From contig NZ_UAQZ01000012.1 in assembly GCF_900446215.1 (NCBI RefSeq), positions 1,008,919 through 1,072,918 of the forward strand: a stretch of 64,000 bases of DNA, given 5' to 3'. Below the pieces are notes generated by a model that ran no database searches, was not told the DNA's origin, and saw only the letters and a list, made by a program, of their open reading frames with translations. Made by a program: the position numbers and the translations under genes. Numbering within the stretch: position 1 is the stretch's first letter; each line of letters begins with the position of its first letter. This DNA is from Burkholderia cenocepacia (GTDB lineage Bacteria > Pseudomonadota > Gammaproteobacteria > Burkholderiales > Burkholderiaceae). This document shows positions 43,458-52,507 of the stretch, piece after piece.

Positions 43458-46295
43458 TTACGCAGCGCTCCGGATTTCGCCGTTTTCAAACAGGTTCGAG
43501 AAGCAGCGGCCGCACAGCGTCGGATGCTCGGCGTGCGCGCCGACATCTTCGCGGTAGTGCCAGCAGCGCTCGCACTTCTGGTACTTCGACGCGGCCACGT
43601 CGACGCTTTCCTGCGCTTCGTCGTCGACCTTGACGACCGTCGCGGCCGACGTGATCAGCACGAACTTCAGGTCGTCGCCGAGGCTCGTTAGCGCGTCGTA
43701 GCGCGCGCCGCTCGCATGGACGGTGACTTCGGCCTGCAGCGACGAACCGATGCGGTTCGCGGTGCGCGCTTCCTCGAGCGCCTTCGTCACGTTGCCGCGC
43801 ACGTCGCGCAGCAGCGCCCACTTGTCGATCAGCGCGGCCGAGCCGGCGACTTCCGGATACGCATAGTAGGTCTCCGTGAAGATCGTGTCGCTCGCCGGCT
43901 GGAACACCTTCCACGCTTCTTCCGCCGTGAACGACAGGAACGGCGCGAGCACGCGCAGCAAGCCGTGCGTCAGGTGGTACAGCGCGGTCTGCGCGGAGCG
44001 GCGCGCGCGCGAATCGGCGGCGCTCGTGTACAGGCGATCCTTCAGCACGTCGAGGTAGAAGCCGCCGAGGTCTTCCGAGCAGTACGTCTGCAGCTTCGCG
44101 ACGACCGGGTGGAATTCGTACTTCTCGTAGTGGCCGAGCAGTTCCGTCTGCAGTTGCTGCGAGAACGCGACCGCATAGCGGTCGATCTCGAGCCATTCGT
44201 CGACCGGCACCGCGTGCTGCGCGAAGTCGAAGTCCGACAGGTTCGCGAGCAGGAAGCGCAGCGTGTTGCGGATGCGGCGATAGCCTTCGGTCACGCGCTT
44301 CAGGATTTCCTCGGAAATCGCGAGCTCGCCCGAGTAGTCGGTCGACGCGATCCACAGGCGGATGATTTCCGCGCCGAGGCGGTTCGCGACTTCATGCGGG
44401 TCGATGCCGTTGCCGAGCGACTTGCTCATCTTGCGGCCTTCGCCGTCGACCGTGAAGCCGTGCGTGAGCAGGCCCTTGTACGGCGCGCGGCCATCGATCA
44501 TCGAGGCCGTCAGCAGCGACGAGTGGAACCAGCCGCGATGCTGGTCCGAGCCTTCGAGGTACAGGTCGGCCGGGAACTGCAGCTGATCCTTGTGCGAGCC
44601 GCGCAGCACGTGCCAGTGCGTCGTGCCCGAGTCGAACCACACGTCGAGCGTGTCGCGGTTCTTTTCGTACAGGTTCGCGTCGTCGCCGATCAGCTCGCGC
44701 GGGTCGAGCGATTGCCACGCCTCGATACCCGACTGCTCGACGCGCTTCGCGACTTCCTCGAGCAGCTCGAGCGTGCGCGGGTGCAGCTCGCCGGTTTCCT
44801 TGTGCACGAAGAACGCCATCGGCACGCCCCACTGGCGCTGGCGCGACAGCGTCCAGTCCGGACGGTTCGCGATCATGCTGAACAGGCGCTGCTTGCCCCA
44901 CGACGGGTAGAACGCGGTCGCGTCGACGCCTTCGAGCGCCGTTTCGCGCAGCGTCTTGCCGCCGTCTCGCGGCGTCACGTCCATGCCGGCGAACCATTGC
45001 GACGTCGCGCGGTAGATGATCGGCGTCTTGTGGCGCCAGCAGTGCATGTAGCTGTGCGTGTACTTCTCGCTGCGCAGCAGCGAGCCGGCCGCGTTCAGCG
45101 CGTCGACGATCTTCGGGTTCGCATCCCAGATCGACAGGCCGCCGAACAGCGGCAGCGATTCGATATAGCGGCCGTCGCCCATCACCGGGTTGATGAAGTC
45201 GGAATCGGTCATCCCGTGTGCCTTGCACGACATGAAGTCCTCGATACCGTACGCGGGCGACGAGTGCACGACGCCGGTACCGGTGTCGGTCGTCACGTAG
45301 TCGCCGAGGTAGACGGGCGCGGTGCGCTTGTAGCCGGGATGGGCCGATGCGAGCGGGTGATGGAAGCGCAGGTTCGCGAGCTTCACGCCGGGCGTGGTCG
45401 CGATGATGCGGCCCGTCAGCTTGAAGTCGCTCATGCAGGCTTCGACGCGCTCTTCCGCGATGATCAGCAGCCCGCGCTCGGTGTCGACCAGCGCGTAGAC
45501 GATTTCCGGATGGAGGTTCAGCGCCTGGTTAGCGGGAATCGTCCACGGCGTGGTGGTCCAGATCACGATGCCGCCGTCGGCGCGCGGCAGCGCCGGCAGG
45601 CCGAACGCCTGCGCGGTCTTTTCCGGTTCCGCGAACGCGAACATCACGTCGATCGTCGGATCGGTGCGGTCCTTGTACTCGACTTCCGCTTCCGCGAGCG
45701 CCGAGCCGCAGTCGAAGCACCAGTTCACCGGCTTCAGCCCGCGGTACACGTAGCCCTTCTCGATGATCTTGCCGAGCGCGCGGATTTCTTCCGCCTCGTT
45801 CACGAAGTTCATCGTCTTGTACGGATTCGCCCAGTCGCCGAGCACGCCGAGGCGCTTGAAGCCGACCTTCTGCTTCTCGATCTGCTCGGTCGCGTACGCG
45901 CGCGCCTTGCTCATCACTTCGGCCGCCGGCAGCGACTTGCCGAACTGCTTCTCGATCTGGATCTCGATCGGCATCCCGTGGCAATCCCAGCCCGGCACGT
46001 ACGGCGCGTCGAAGCCGGCCATGTTGCGCGACTTGACGACGATGTCCTTCAGGATCTTGTTGACCGCGTGGCCGAGGTGGATGTCGCCGTTCGCATACGG
46101 CGGGCCGTCGTGCAGGATGAACTTCGGCCGGCCCTGGCTGGCCGCGCGGATCTTGTCGTAGATGCCGCGCTCTTCCCACTCCTTGACCCACTGCGGCTCG
46201 CGCTTGGGCAGGTCGCCACGCATCGGGAACGGCGTGTCGAGCAGGTTGACCGGATACTTGGCCTGCGGTTTCGAATCGGCTTTCTTGTTGCTCAT
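43458..46295 (-). CDS. ileS: Isoleucyl-tRNA synthetase
   Basis: 945 residues. Class I synthetase: HIGH-type motif in GPPYANGDIHLGHAVNKIL, KMSKS in GRKMSKSLGNG, the CP1 editing domain with VIWTTTPWTIPANQAL, and a C-terminal zinc knuckle CERCWHYREDVG plus CGRC. This is the bacterial (type 1) form. It lies between ribF and lspA on the same strand. Confidence 0.98.
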   Translation of the reverse strand: MSNKKADSKPQAKYPVNLLDTPFPMRGDLPKREPQWVKEWEERGIYDKIRAASQGRPKFILHDGPPYANGDIHLGHAVNKILKDIVVKSRNMAGFDAPYVPGWDCHGMPIEIQIEKQFGKSLPAAEVMSKARAYATEQIEKQKVGFKRLGVLGDWANPYKTMNFVNEAEEIRALGKIIEKGYVYRGLKPVNWCFDCGSALAEAEVEYKDRTDPTIDVMFAFAEPEKTAQAFGLPALPRADGGIVIWTTTPWTIPANQALNLHPEIVYALVDTERGLLIIAEERVEACMSDFKLTGRIIATTPGVKLANLRFHHPLASAHPGYKRTAPVYLGDYVTTDTGTGVVHSSPAYGIEDFMSCKAHGMTDSDFINPVMGDGRYIESLPLFGGLSIWDANPKIVDALNAAGSLLRSEKYTHSYMHCWRHKTPIIYRATSQWFAGMDVTPRDGGKTLRETALEGVDATAFYPSWGKQRLFSMIANRPDWTLSRQRQWGVPMAFFVHKETGELHPRTLELLEEVAKRVEQSGIEAWQSLDPRELIGDDANLYEKNRDTLDVWFDSGTTHWHVLRGSHKDQLQFPADLYLEGSDQHRGWFHSSLLTASMIDGRAPYKGLLTHGFTVDGEGRKMSKSLGNGIDPHEVANRLGAEIIRLWIASTDYSGELAISEEILKRVTEGYRRIRNTLRFLLANLSDFDFAQHAVPVDEWLEIDRYAVAFSQQLQTELLGHYEKYEFHPVVAKLQTYCSEDLGGFYLDVLKDRLYTSAADSRARRSAQTALYHLTHGLLRVLAPFLSFTAEEAWKVFQPASDTIFTETYYAYPEVAGSAALIDKWALLRDVRGNVTKALEEARTANRIGSSLQAEVTVHASGARYDALTSLGDDLKFVLITSAATVVKVDDEAQESVDVAASKYQKCERCWHYREDVGAHAEHPTLCGRCFSNLFENGEIRSAA

Positions 46296-46399
46296 GATGG
46301 GATCGCTATCTCAATCGGGGGACGCTCGGGCGTCGTGAATCGGGGATGCGCGCGAGAGGGCGGCGCGAGGGGGGCGGCGCCCGCGCGCCGCCGTCCGGA

Positions 46400-47392
46400 T
46401 CAGCTAATTCGGTCGGTAGCCGACGTCGCGAAGCCCGTCGCGCGGCTGCCCGGCGCACGGTCGCGTTCGATGAAGTACGCGCGCGCATTCGCGACGTCGA
46501 GCGCGATCGCGCGCGACAGCGCCTCGAGATCGTCGAACTTCGCCTCGTCGCGCAGCTTCTTCAGGAATTCGACACGGATCAGCTTGCCGTACGCATCGCC
46601 GTGCCAGTCGAGCAGGTGAACTTCGAGCAGCACGCGGCCCGAATCGTCGACGGTCGGGCGCAGCCCGAGGCTCGCGACGCCCGGCAGCGGCTCGGGGCCG
46701 AGGCCGTGCACCTGCACGACGAAGATGCCCGCGAGCGCCGGCCGCTTGTGCGCGATCGGCAGGTTCAGCGTCGGGAAGCCGAGATCGCGGCCGAGCTTCA
46801 GCCCGTGCGCGACGTGGCCGCTGATCGCGTAGCCGTGGCCGAGCGCCTGAGCGGCCGCGTCGAGATCGCCCGCGGCGAGCGCCGCGCGCACGCCGGAGCT
46901 GGAAATGCGCGTGCCGTCGCTGCCGGCCACCGTGCCCATCTGCTCGACCTCGAAGCCGTGCTGCTCGCCGGCCGCCTTCAGCGTGTCGAAGGTGCCCGCG
47001 CGCTTCGCGCCGTAGCAGAAATCGTCGCCGACCATCATCCAGCGCGTATGCAGCCCGTTCACCAGCGTGCGCTCGACGAACGCCTGCGGCGACTGGCTCG
47101 CGAAGGTGTGGTTGAAGTGCTCGACGACGACGCGGTCGACACCGTGATCGCGCAGCGCTTCGAGCTTGTCGCGCAGCATCGCGATGCGCGGCGGCGCGCC
47201 GGCCGGATTGAAGAATTCGCGCGGGTGCGGCTCGAACGTCATCACGCACACGGGCAGGCCGCGCGCGTCCGCTGCCGCGCGCACGCGCGCGAGCAGGGCC
47301 TGGTGGCCGCGATGGACACCGTCGAAGTTGCCGATCGTCAGCGCGCACGGGGCGCGGCTCTCGGCGTTGGGCAGGCCGCGGAAGACTTTCAC
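46400..47392 (-). CDS. ribF: Bifunctional riboflavin kinase/FMN adenylyltransferase
   Basis: 330 residues. Makes FMN and FAD. The adenylyltransferase half opens TIGNFDGVHRGHQALLA and includes DDFCYGAKRAG and GTRISSSGVRAAL; the kinase half has GRDLGFPTLNL and GVASLGLRPTV. The start is probably GTG 47392 (VKVFRGLP); the frame extends to 47437 without similarity. Upstream gene of the ribF-ileS-lspA run. Confidence 0.95.
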   Translation of the reverse strand: MKVFRGLPNAESRAPCALTIGNFDGVHRGHQALLARVRAAADARGLPVCVMTFEPHPREFFNPAGAPPRIAMLRDKLEALRDHGVDRVVVEHFNHTFASQSPQAFVERTLVNGLHTRWMMVGDDFCYGAKRAGTFDTLKAAGEQHGFEVEQMGTVAGSDGTRISSSGVRAALAAGDLDAAAQALGHGYAISGHVAHGLKLGRDLGFPTLNLPIAHKRPALAGIFVVQVHGLGPEPLPGVASLGLRPTVDDSGRVLLEVHLLDWHGDAYGKLIRVEFLKKLRDEAKFDDLEALSRAIALDVANARAYFIERDRAPGSRATGFATSATDRIS

Positions 47393-47515
47393 GATAGCGG
47401 ATGCAGCGTCGGGGGAATGGGCGGTGGGATGCCGCAAAGCAGAAGATTATAAACGTTCGGGCGGGCCGGCGGCCGAGAAGGCGGGAAACGCGGGGGCGAA
47501 TGGTAAAATTCGCGG

Positions 47516-48178
47516 ATGAAAAAACTCGTGATCCTGATTTCCGGTCGCGGCAGCAACATGGAGGCCATCGTCCGCGCGTGCGCGCAGGAACGCTGGCCGG
47601 CCGAGATTGCCGCCGTGATCGCCAACCGGCCCGATGCGGCCGGACTGGCTTTTGCCGCGTCGCACGGGGTGGCGACGGCGGTGGTCGACCACCGGTCGTT
47701 CGACGGCCGCGACAGCTTCGACGCGGCGCTCGCCGCCGAGATCGACCGCTTCTCGCCCGATCTCGTCGTCCTCGCCGGCTTCATGCGCATCCTCACGCCC
47801 GCATTCGTCAGACGATACGAGGGCCGGCTGCTGAACATCCATCCGTCGCTGCTGCCGAGCTTCAAGGGCATCCACACGCACCAGCAGGCGCTCGACGCCG
47901 GGGTCGCGCTGCATGGCGCGAGCGTGCATTTCGTGATTCCCGAGCTCGACAGCGGGGCGATCGTCGCGCAGGGCGCGGTGCCCGTGTGCGCCGGCGACGA
48001 CGCGGCCGCGCTCGCGCAGCGCGTGCTGGCGGTCGAGCACGTGCTGTATCCGCGTGCGGTGCGCTGGTTCGTCGACGGGCGGTTGCGCCTCGAGAACGGC
48101 CGCGCAGTGGTGGCGCCCGAAGAGGCGCGCTGGATTTTCGCGGACCAACCGCAAACCGAAACGAGTGAGGGCGTATGA
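47516..48178 (+). CDS. purN: Phosphoribosylglycinamide formyltransferase
   Basis: 220 residues. Third step of purine synthesis, using 10-formyl-THF. LISGRGSNMEAIV binds the substrate phosphate, and NIHPSLLPSFKGIHTHQQAL and VIPELDSGAIVAQGAV carry the catalytic His and Asp. ATGA overlap with the next gene. Confidence 0.96.
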   Translation: MKKLVILISGRGSNMEAIVRACAQERWPAEIAAVIANRPDAAGLAFAASHGVATAVVDHRSFDGRDSFDAALAAEIDRFSPDLVVLAGFMRILTPAFVRRYEGRLLNIHPSLLPSFKGIHTHQQALDAGVALHGASVHFVIPELDSGAIVAQGAVPVCAGDDAAALAQRVLAVEHVLYPRAVRWFVDGRLRLENGRAVVAPEEARWIFADQPQTETSEGV

Positions 48179-49440
48179 AGCTGCACGGATTCCTGATCGG
48201 CCAGACCGAGACTTTGCTGGCCGAGGTGCTGAAGTTCGCCGGCCCCGCCGACGCGACGACGAGCCGGTTCTTCCGCGCGCACCCGAAGCTCGGGCATGCG
48301 GAGCGCGGCGTGATCGCCGAGGCCGTGTTCGCGGTGCTGCGCCGGAAGATGGAGTTTTCGCACCTGGCCGAGAGCGGCACCGGCACGCCTGCGCGACGCC
48401 TCACGCTGCTCGGCCTGATGCAGACGGTCGGCCGCAATGCGCTGAAGCCGTTCCTGTCCGACACCGAGTCCGCGTGGCTCGAGCACGTGTCGAAGATCGA
48501 TCCGGCGAGCCTGCCGGTGCGCATTCGCACCAACCTGCCCGACTGGATTCACCAGGCGCTGTCGGAGCGTTTCGATGCCGAGGAGCTCGCGCAGCTCGCC
48601 GCCGCGCTGAACTACCCGGCGCCGCTCGACCTGCGTGCCAACGCGCAGAAGGCAAGCCGCGACCAGGTGATCGAAGCGCTGCGCGTGAGCGGCATCGATG
48701 CGGGCGCGACGCCGTTCGCGCCGTTCGGCGTGCGCGTGGTCGGCAAGCCGGCGCTGACGCGCCTCAAGTTGTTCGAGGAGGGCGCGATCGAGGTCCAGGA
48801 CGAAGGCAGCCAGCTGCTGTGCTCGCTGGTCGCGCCGCGCCGCGGCGAGATGGTCGTCGATTTCTGCGCGGGCGCGGGCGGCAAGACGCTCGCCCTCGGC
48901 GCGATGATGCGCTCGACCGGGCGCCTCTATGCGTTCGACGTGTCGGAGAAGCGTCTCGCGAAGCTGAAGCCGCGCCTCGCACGCAGCGGGCTGTCGAACG
49001 TGAACCCGGTGCTGATCGACAGCGAGCACGACGCGAAGATCAAGCGCCTCGCCGGCAAGATCGACCGCGTGCTGGTCGACGCGCCGTGCAGCGGCCTCGG
49101 CACGCTGCGTCGCAATCCGGACCTCAAATGGCGCCAGACGCGCACCGCGATCGACGAGCTGACGCCGAAGCAGGCGTCGATCCTCGCGAGCGCCGCGCGG
49201 CTCGTGAAGAAGGGCGGCCGGCTCGTCTACGCGACCTGCAGCGTGCTGGATGCCGAGAACGAGCGCATCGTCGAACAGTTCCTGGCCGACCATCCGGACT
49301 TCGTGCTGGTGCCGGCGCAGAAGGTGCTGGCCGACCAGCGCATCGAGCTCGAGACGGGCGACTATCTGTCGCTGTGGCCGCACCGTCACGCGACCGACGG
49401 CTTCTTCGCCGCGGTGCTCGAGCGCCGCGCGGCGCAGTAA
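48175..49440 (+). CDS. RsmB/NOP-family rRNA or tRNA cytosine-C5 methyltransferase
   Basis: 421 residues. The SAM motif VVDFCAGAGGKTLALGA, the catalytic-step motif DAPCSGLGTLRRNPDLKW and a second cysteine motif YATCSVLDAEN are intact. The N-terminal 150 residues are helical and could be a NusB-like domain, but weakly. It is probably not the fmt-linked RsmB, so the target base is left open. Start overlaps purN by four bases. Confidence 0.9.
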   Translation: MKLHGFLIGQTETLLAEVLKFAGPADATTSRFFRAHPKLGHAERGVIAEAVFAVLRRKMEFSHLAESGTGTPARRLTLLGLMQTVGRNALKPFLSDTESAWLEHVSKIDPASLPVRIRTNLPDWIHQALSERFDAEELAQLAAALNYPAPLDLRANAQKASRDQVIEALRVSGIDAGATPFAPFGVRVVGKPALTRLKLFEEGAIEVQDEGSQLLCSLVAPRRGEMVVDFCAGAGGKTLALGAMMRSTGRLYAFDVSEKRLAKLKPRLARSGLSNVNPVLIDSEHDAKIKRLAGKIDRVLVDAPCSGLGTLRRNPDLKWRQTRTAIDELTPKQASILASAARLVKKGGRLVYATCSVLDAENERIVEQFLADHPDFVLVPAQKVLADQRIELETGDYLSLWPHRHATDGFFAAVLERRAAQ

Positions 49441-49458
49441 CGACCGCCCGGACGGACG

Positions 49459-50841
49459 ATGGAGAACCTGCAGAGCCGCCTGCTGTCGCACCGGCTGGCC
49501 TCGGTGATTCGCGATTTCCACCAGCCGGTGATGATCTGGCAGGCGGCGATCCTCGTCGGTGCGCTGTGTTTCGCGTGGGTCGCCGCGCGCTTCGTGCACG
49601 GCCGGATCGATGCGCGGCGCCGGGCGGCCGGACGCGCGCCGGGCGCGGGCGCGCAAAGCCTCAAGCGCGCGTTGTTTCCGCTGTTCGGCAGCGTGTTCGT
49701 CGGCGGTGCGCAGCTCGCGTTCGACCCGTTCATGTCGACGTCGCTGCTGTCGCTCGCGCTCGTGCCGCTGTTCGGCATCGGGCTGATCTACGTGCTGTTC
49801 TTCTTCGCGCGGCGCGTGTTCGCGCGTGACGGCCACACGCACGCATGGCTGTCGATCGTCGAGAAGATCGTGTCGACCGTCGTGTGGGCCGCGATGGTGA
49901 TGACCGTGCTCGGCATCCAGCGCGACGTGCTCGGCTGGCTCGACAGCGTGCAGTTCCGCGTCGCGACCGCGCACCTCACGCTGCTGTCGGTGATTTCCGG
50001 CGCGCTGTGGGTGTGCGTGACGCTGATGGTCGCGATGTGGCTCGGCTCGGTGCTCGAGGATCGCCTGTCGCGCGCGAGCACGCTCGACGCGAACCTGAAG
50101 GTCGTGCTGTCGCGGGTCGGCCGCGCGCTGCTCGTGTTCGCGGCGATCCTGATCGGGCTGTCGCTCGTCGGCATCGACGTGACGGTGCTCGGCGTGTTCG
50201 GCGGCGCGGTCGGCGTCGGCCTCGGGTTCGGGCTGCAGAAGATCGCCAGCAACTACGTGTCGGGCTTCATCATCCTGCTCGACCGCTCGCTGCGGCTCGG
50301 CGATGCGATCAGCGTCGGCGGGCTGCAGGGCGTGGTCACCCAGATCCGCACGCGCTACACGGTCGTGCGCGGCCTCGACGGCAACGAGACGCTGATCCCG
50401 AACGAGAAGCTGATCACCGACGTCGTGCAGAACCAGTCGTCGTACCTGACGCGCGGCTATGCGAAGGTGGCGGTGCAGGTGGCGTACACGAGCGACGTCG
50501 AGCAGGCGCTCGCGTTGCTCGCCGACGCGGCGAAGGACGTGCCGCGCGTGCTGGCCGAGCCGGCGCCCACCCCGTACCTCGTGAGTTTCGGCGCGGACGG
50601 GATCGACCTGGAGCTCGGCTTCTGGATCGAGGATTCGGCGAAGGGCACGTCGGGCGTGCGTTCGAGCGTGAACCGCAACATCTGGCGGCTCTTCAGCGAG
50701 CACGGGATTTCGATTCCGTTTCCGCAGCGCGAAGTGCGCGTGGTCGGGTTGCCGGACGGCTTCGCCGCGGCCGGCGTGGCGGCCGGGCACGATTCGGCCG
50801 CCGCCAACGGTGCGCTGGACGGGCGCGCGCCGGCCGCGTAG
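49459..50841 (+). CDS. Mechanosensitive channel, MscS family
   Basis: 460 residues. About five membrane helices precede the pore helix region with VFGGAVGVGLGFGLQKIASN, the Gly/Ala-rich TM3 of MscS, and then the beta domain ILLDRSLRLGDAISVGGLQG and TVVRGLDGNETLIPNEKLIT. Larger than E. coli MscS (286), so it is a medium-size variant. It releases solutes on hypo-osmotic shock. It follows the methyltransferase by 18 bases. Confidence 0.93.
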   Translation: MENLQSRLLSHRLASVIRDFHQPVMIWQAAILVGALCFAWVAARFVHGRIDARRRAAGRAPGAGAQSLKRALFPLFGSVFVGGAQLAFDPFMSTSLLSLALVPLFGIGLIYVLFFFARRVFARDGHTHAWLSIVEKIVSTVVWAAMVMTVLGIQRDVLGWLDSVQFRVATAHLTLLSVISGALWVCVTLMVAMWLGSVLEDRLSRASTLDANLKVVLSRVGRALLVFAAILIGLSLVGIDVTVLGVFGGAVGVGLGFGLQKIASNYVSGFIILLDRSLRLGDAISVGGLQGVVTQIRTRYTVVRGLDGNETLIPNEKLITDVVQNQSSYLTRGYAKVAVQVAYTSDVEQALALLADAAKDVPRVLAEPAPTPYLVSFGADGIDLELGFWIEDSAKGTSGVRSSVNRNIWRLFSEHGISIPFPQREVRVVGLPDGFAAAGVAAGHDSAAANGALDGRAPAA

Positions 50842-51056
50842 CGGGTGCGGGCGGTCAATCGTACCGATTCCGCGGTCGGAACCGGATCGCGGGCCTTTCC
50901 CAGTCCGGCCGTGGACCGCGCGGATTGCGTCAGGGCAAGAAAATATTCATTTTTTACAAAGACTTGGAACGGTTGAAGTAAAATTCTGGTCTACACGCGG
51001 TATGCTTTCATTCTTCTGACGCCGGTGCGGCGTCGCTCTCATCACAGGTAACTGCC

Positions 51057-52253
51057 TTGTTGAATTCCCTGCTCGATTTTCTTTCCCACGGGCTCCTGCA
51101 TTTTTCGTGGTGGCAGGTCGCGCTGTTCGCGCTCGCCGTCACGCACGTCACGATCATCGGTGTGACGGTCTACCTGCATCGCTGCCAGGCGCACCGCGCG
51201 CTGGAGCTGCATCCGATCGCGAGCCACTTCTTCCGTCTCTGGCTGTGGATGACCACCGGCATGCTGACCGGCCAGTGGGCCGCGATTCACCGCAAGCACC
51301 ATGCGAAGTGCGAGACCGAGGAAGATCCGCACAGCCCGCAGACGCGCGGCATCTGGAAGGTGTTCCTCGAGGGCGCCGAGCTGTATCGCGCGGAAGCGAA
51401 GAACGAAGAGACGATGCGCAAGTTCAGCCACGGCACGCCGAACGACTGGATCGAACGCAACCTCTACTCGAAGTACCCGATCCTCGGCGTGAGCCTGATG
51501 ATGGTGATCGACGTCGCGCTGTTCGGCGTGCTCGGCCTGACCGTCTGGGCCGTGCAGATGGTGTGGATCCCGTTCTGGGCGGCCGGTGTCGTCAACGGCT
51601 TCGGTCACTTCTGGGGCTATCGCAACTTCAACTCGGCCGACGCGAGCACGAACCTGTTCCCGTGGGGCATCGTGATCGGCGGCGAAGAGCTGCACAACAA
51701 CCACCACACGTTCGCGACGTCGGCGAAGCTGTCGAACAAGTGGTACGAGTTCGACATCGGCTGGATGTACATCCGCATCATGTCGGCCTTCGGTCTCGCG
51801 AAGGTGAAGAAGGTCGCGCCGACGCCGCGCCTGAACAAGCCGAAGACGGTGCTCGACCAGGAAACGCTGCAGGCCGTGCTGTCGAACCGCTACGAAGTGA
51901 TGGCGAGCTACGGCAAGGCCGTGAAGCGTGCGTACCGCCAGGAGCTCGCGCACCTGAAGGAACTCGGTTCGAGCGAGAAGTACCAGTTGATGCGCGGTGC
52001 CCGCAAGTGGTTCCACAAGGACGCCGACGGTCTCGACGAGCCGCAGAAGAAGCTGCTGCCGGAAATCTTCGCGAACAGCCAGAAGCTGCATACGTACTTC
52101 CAGCTGCGCCAGGATCTGGCCGCGATCTGGGACCGTTCGACTGCGTCGCGCGAACAGCTTCTCGCGCAATTGCAGGATTGGTGCCATCGCGCAGAACAAA
52201 GCGGCATCAAGGCGCTGCAGGAATTCGCGACGCGTCTGCGTCGCTACGCCTGA
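51057..52253 (+). CDS. Membrane acyl-CoA/acyl-lipid delta-9 fatty-acid desaturase
   Basis: 398 residues. Four membrane helices and three histidine boxes: HRCQAHRA, HRKHHAKCE and ELHNNHHTFAT, as in the OLE1/DesC-like di-iron desaturases, with NGFGHFWGYRNFN between. It introduces a double bond into saturated acyl chains. The start codon is TTG 51057 or the following TTG 51060; AGG precedes by eight bases. An AT-rich promoter-like stretch lies upstream (50940-50990). Confidence 0.92.
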   Translation: MLNSLLDFLSHGLLHFSWWQVALFALAVTHVTIIGVTVYLHRCQAHRALELHPIASHFFRLWLWMTTGMLTGQWAAIHRKHHAKCETEEDPHSPQTRGIWKVFLEGAELYRAEAKNEETMRKFSHGTPNDWIERNLYSKYPILGVSLMMVIDVALFGVLGLTVWAVQMVWIPFWAAGVVNGFGHFWGYRNFNSADASTNLFPWGIVIGGEELHNNHHTFATSAKLSNKWYEFDIGWMYIRIMSAFGLAKVKKVAPTPRLNKPKTVLDQETLQAVLSNRYEVMASYGKAVKRAYRQELAHLKELGSSEKYQLMRGARKWFHKDADGLDEPQKKLLPEIFANSQKLHTYFQLRQDLAAIWDRSTASREQLLAQLQDWCHRAEQSGIKALQEFATRLRRYA

Positions 52254-52285
52254 TTCGAAATCGATTAGAATCTCAGGACGTCACA

Positions 52286-52309
52286 AACCCCGCGTTGGCG
52301 GGGTTTTTT
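52286..52309 (+). terminator. Terminator of the desaturase gene
   Basis: Stem AACCCCGC/GCGGGGTT with GTTG loop and six T, 33 bases after the stop codon. Confidence 0.9.
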
Positions 52310-52408
52310 CATTTGGGCCGCCGGTTTGTGAAGCGCGTCGGCGGGCCGGGATTTGTCTGACGCTTGGGGCCGTGGCGGGTGGTGTCCCGGGGCGAATGAA
52401 AGGGATGG

Positions 52409-52491
52409 GATCGGTGCAGGCGCGAACGCGCCAACGCCGATCGACCGCGTAGCATGGGATCAGGGTAAGCGCTCAAGCGCCAACGCTGATC
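52409..52491 (+). promoter_or_regulatory. Two tandem 34-nt hairpins in the nadA leader
   Basis: Copy 1 (52409-52442): outer stem GATCGG/CCGATC, inner GGCGC/GCGCC. Copy 2 (52458-52491): outer stem GATCAG/CTGATC, inner AGCGC/GCGCC. The layout is the same in both (6-4-5-4-5-4-6), both right arms are preceded by AACG, and the outer stem shows a compensatory G-C to A-T change. Copy 2 ends four bases before the nadA ribosome site AGGAG. It looks like an RNA regulator of translation; function unproven. Confidence 0.5.
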
Positions 52492-52507
52492 GACAGGAGA
52501 TATGGAG

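Noticed and set aside
43716..46619. 967-codon open frame on the plus strand opposite ileS
   Set aside because: Antisense shadow of ileS with no motifs and typical Arg/Glu/Val shadow composition.
47389..50790. 1133-codon open frame on the minus strand opposite purN, the methyltransferase and mscS
   Set aside because: Arg/Ala/His-rich composition mirrors the plus-strand genes; it crosses several proven genes and a terminator gap. It is a product of high GC, not a gene.
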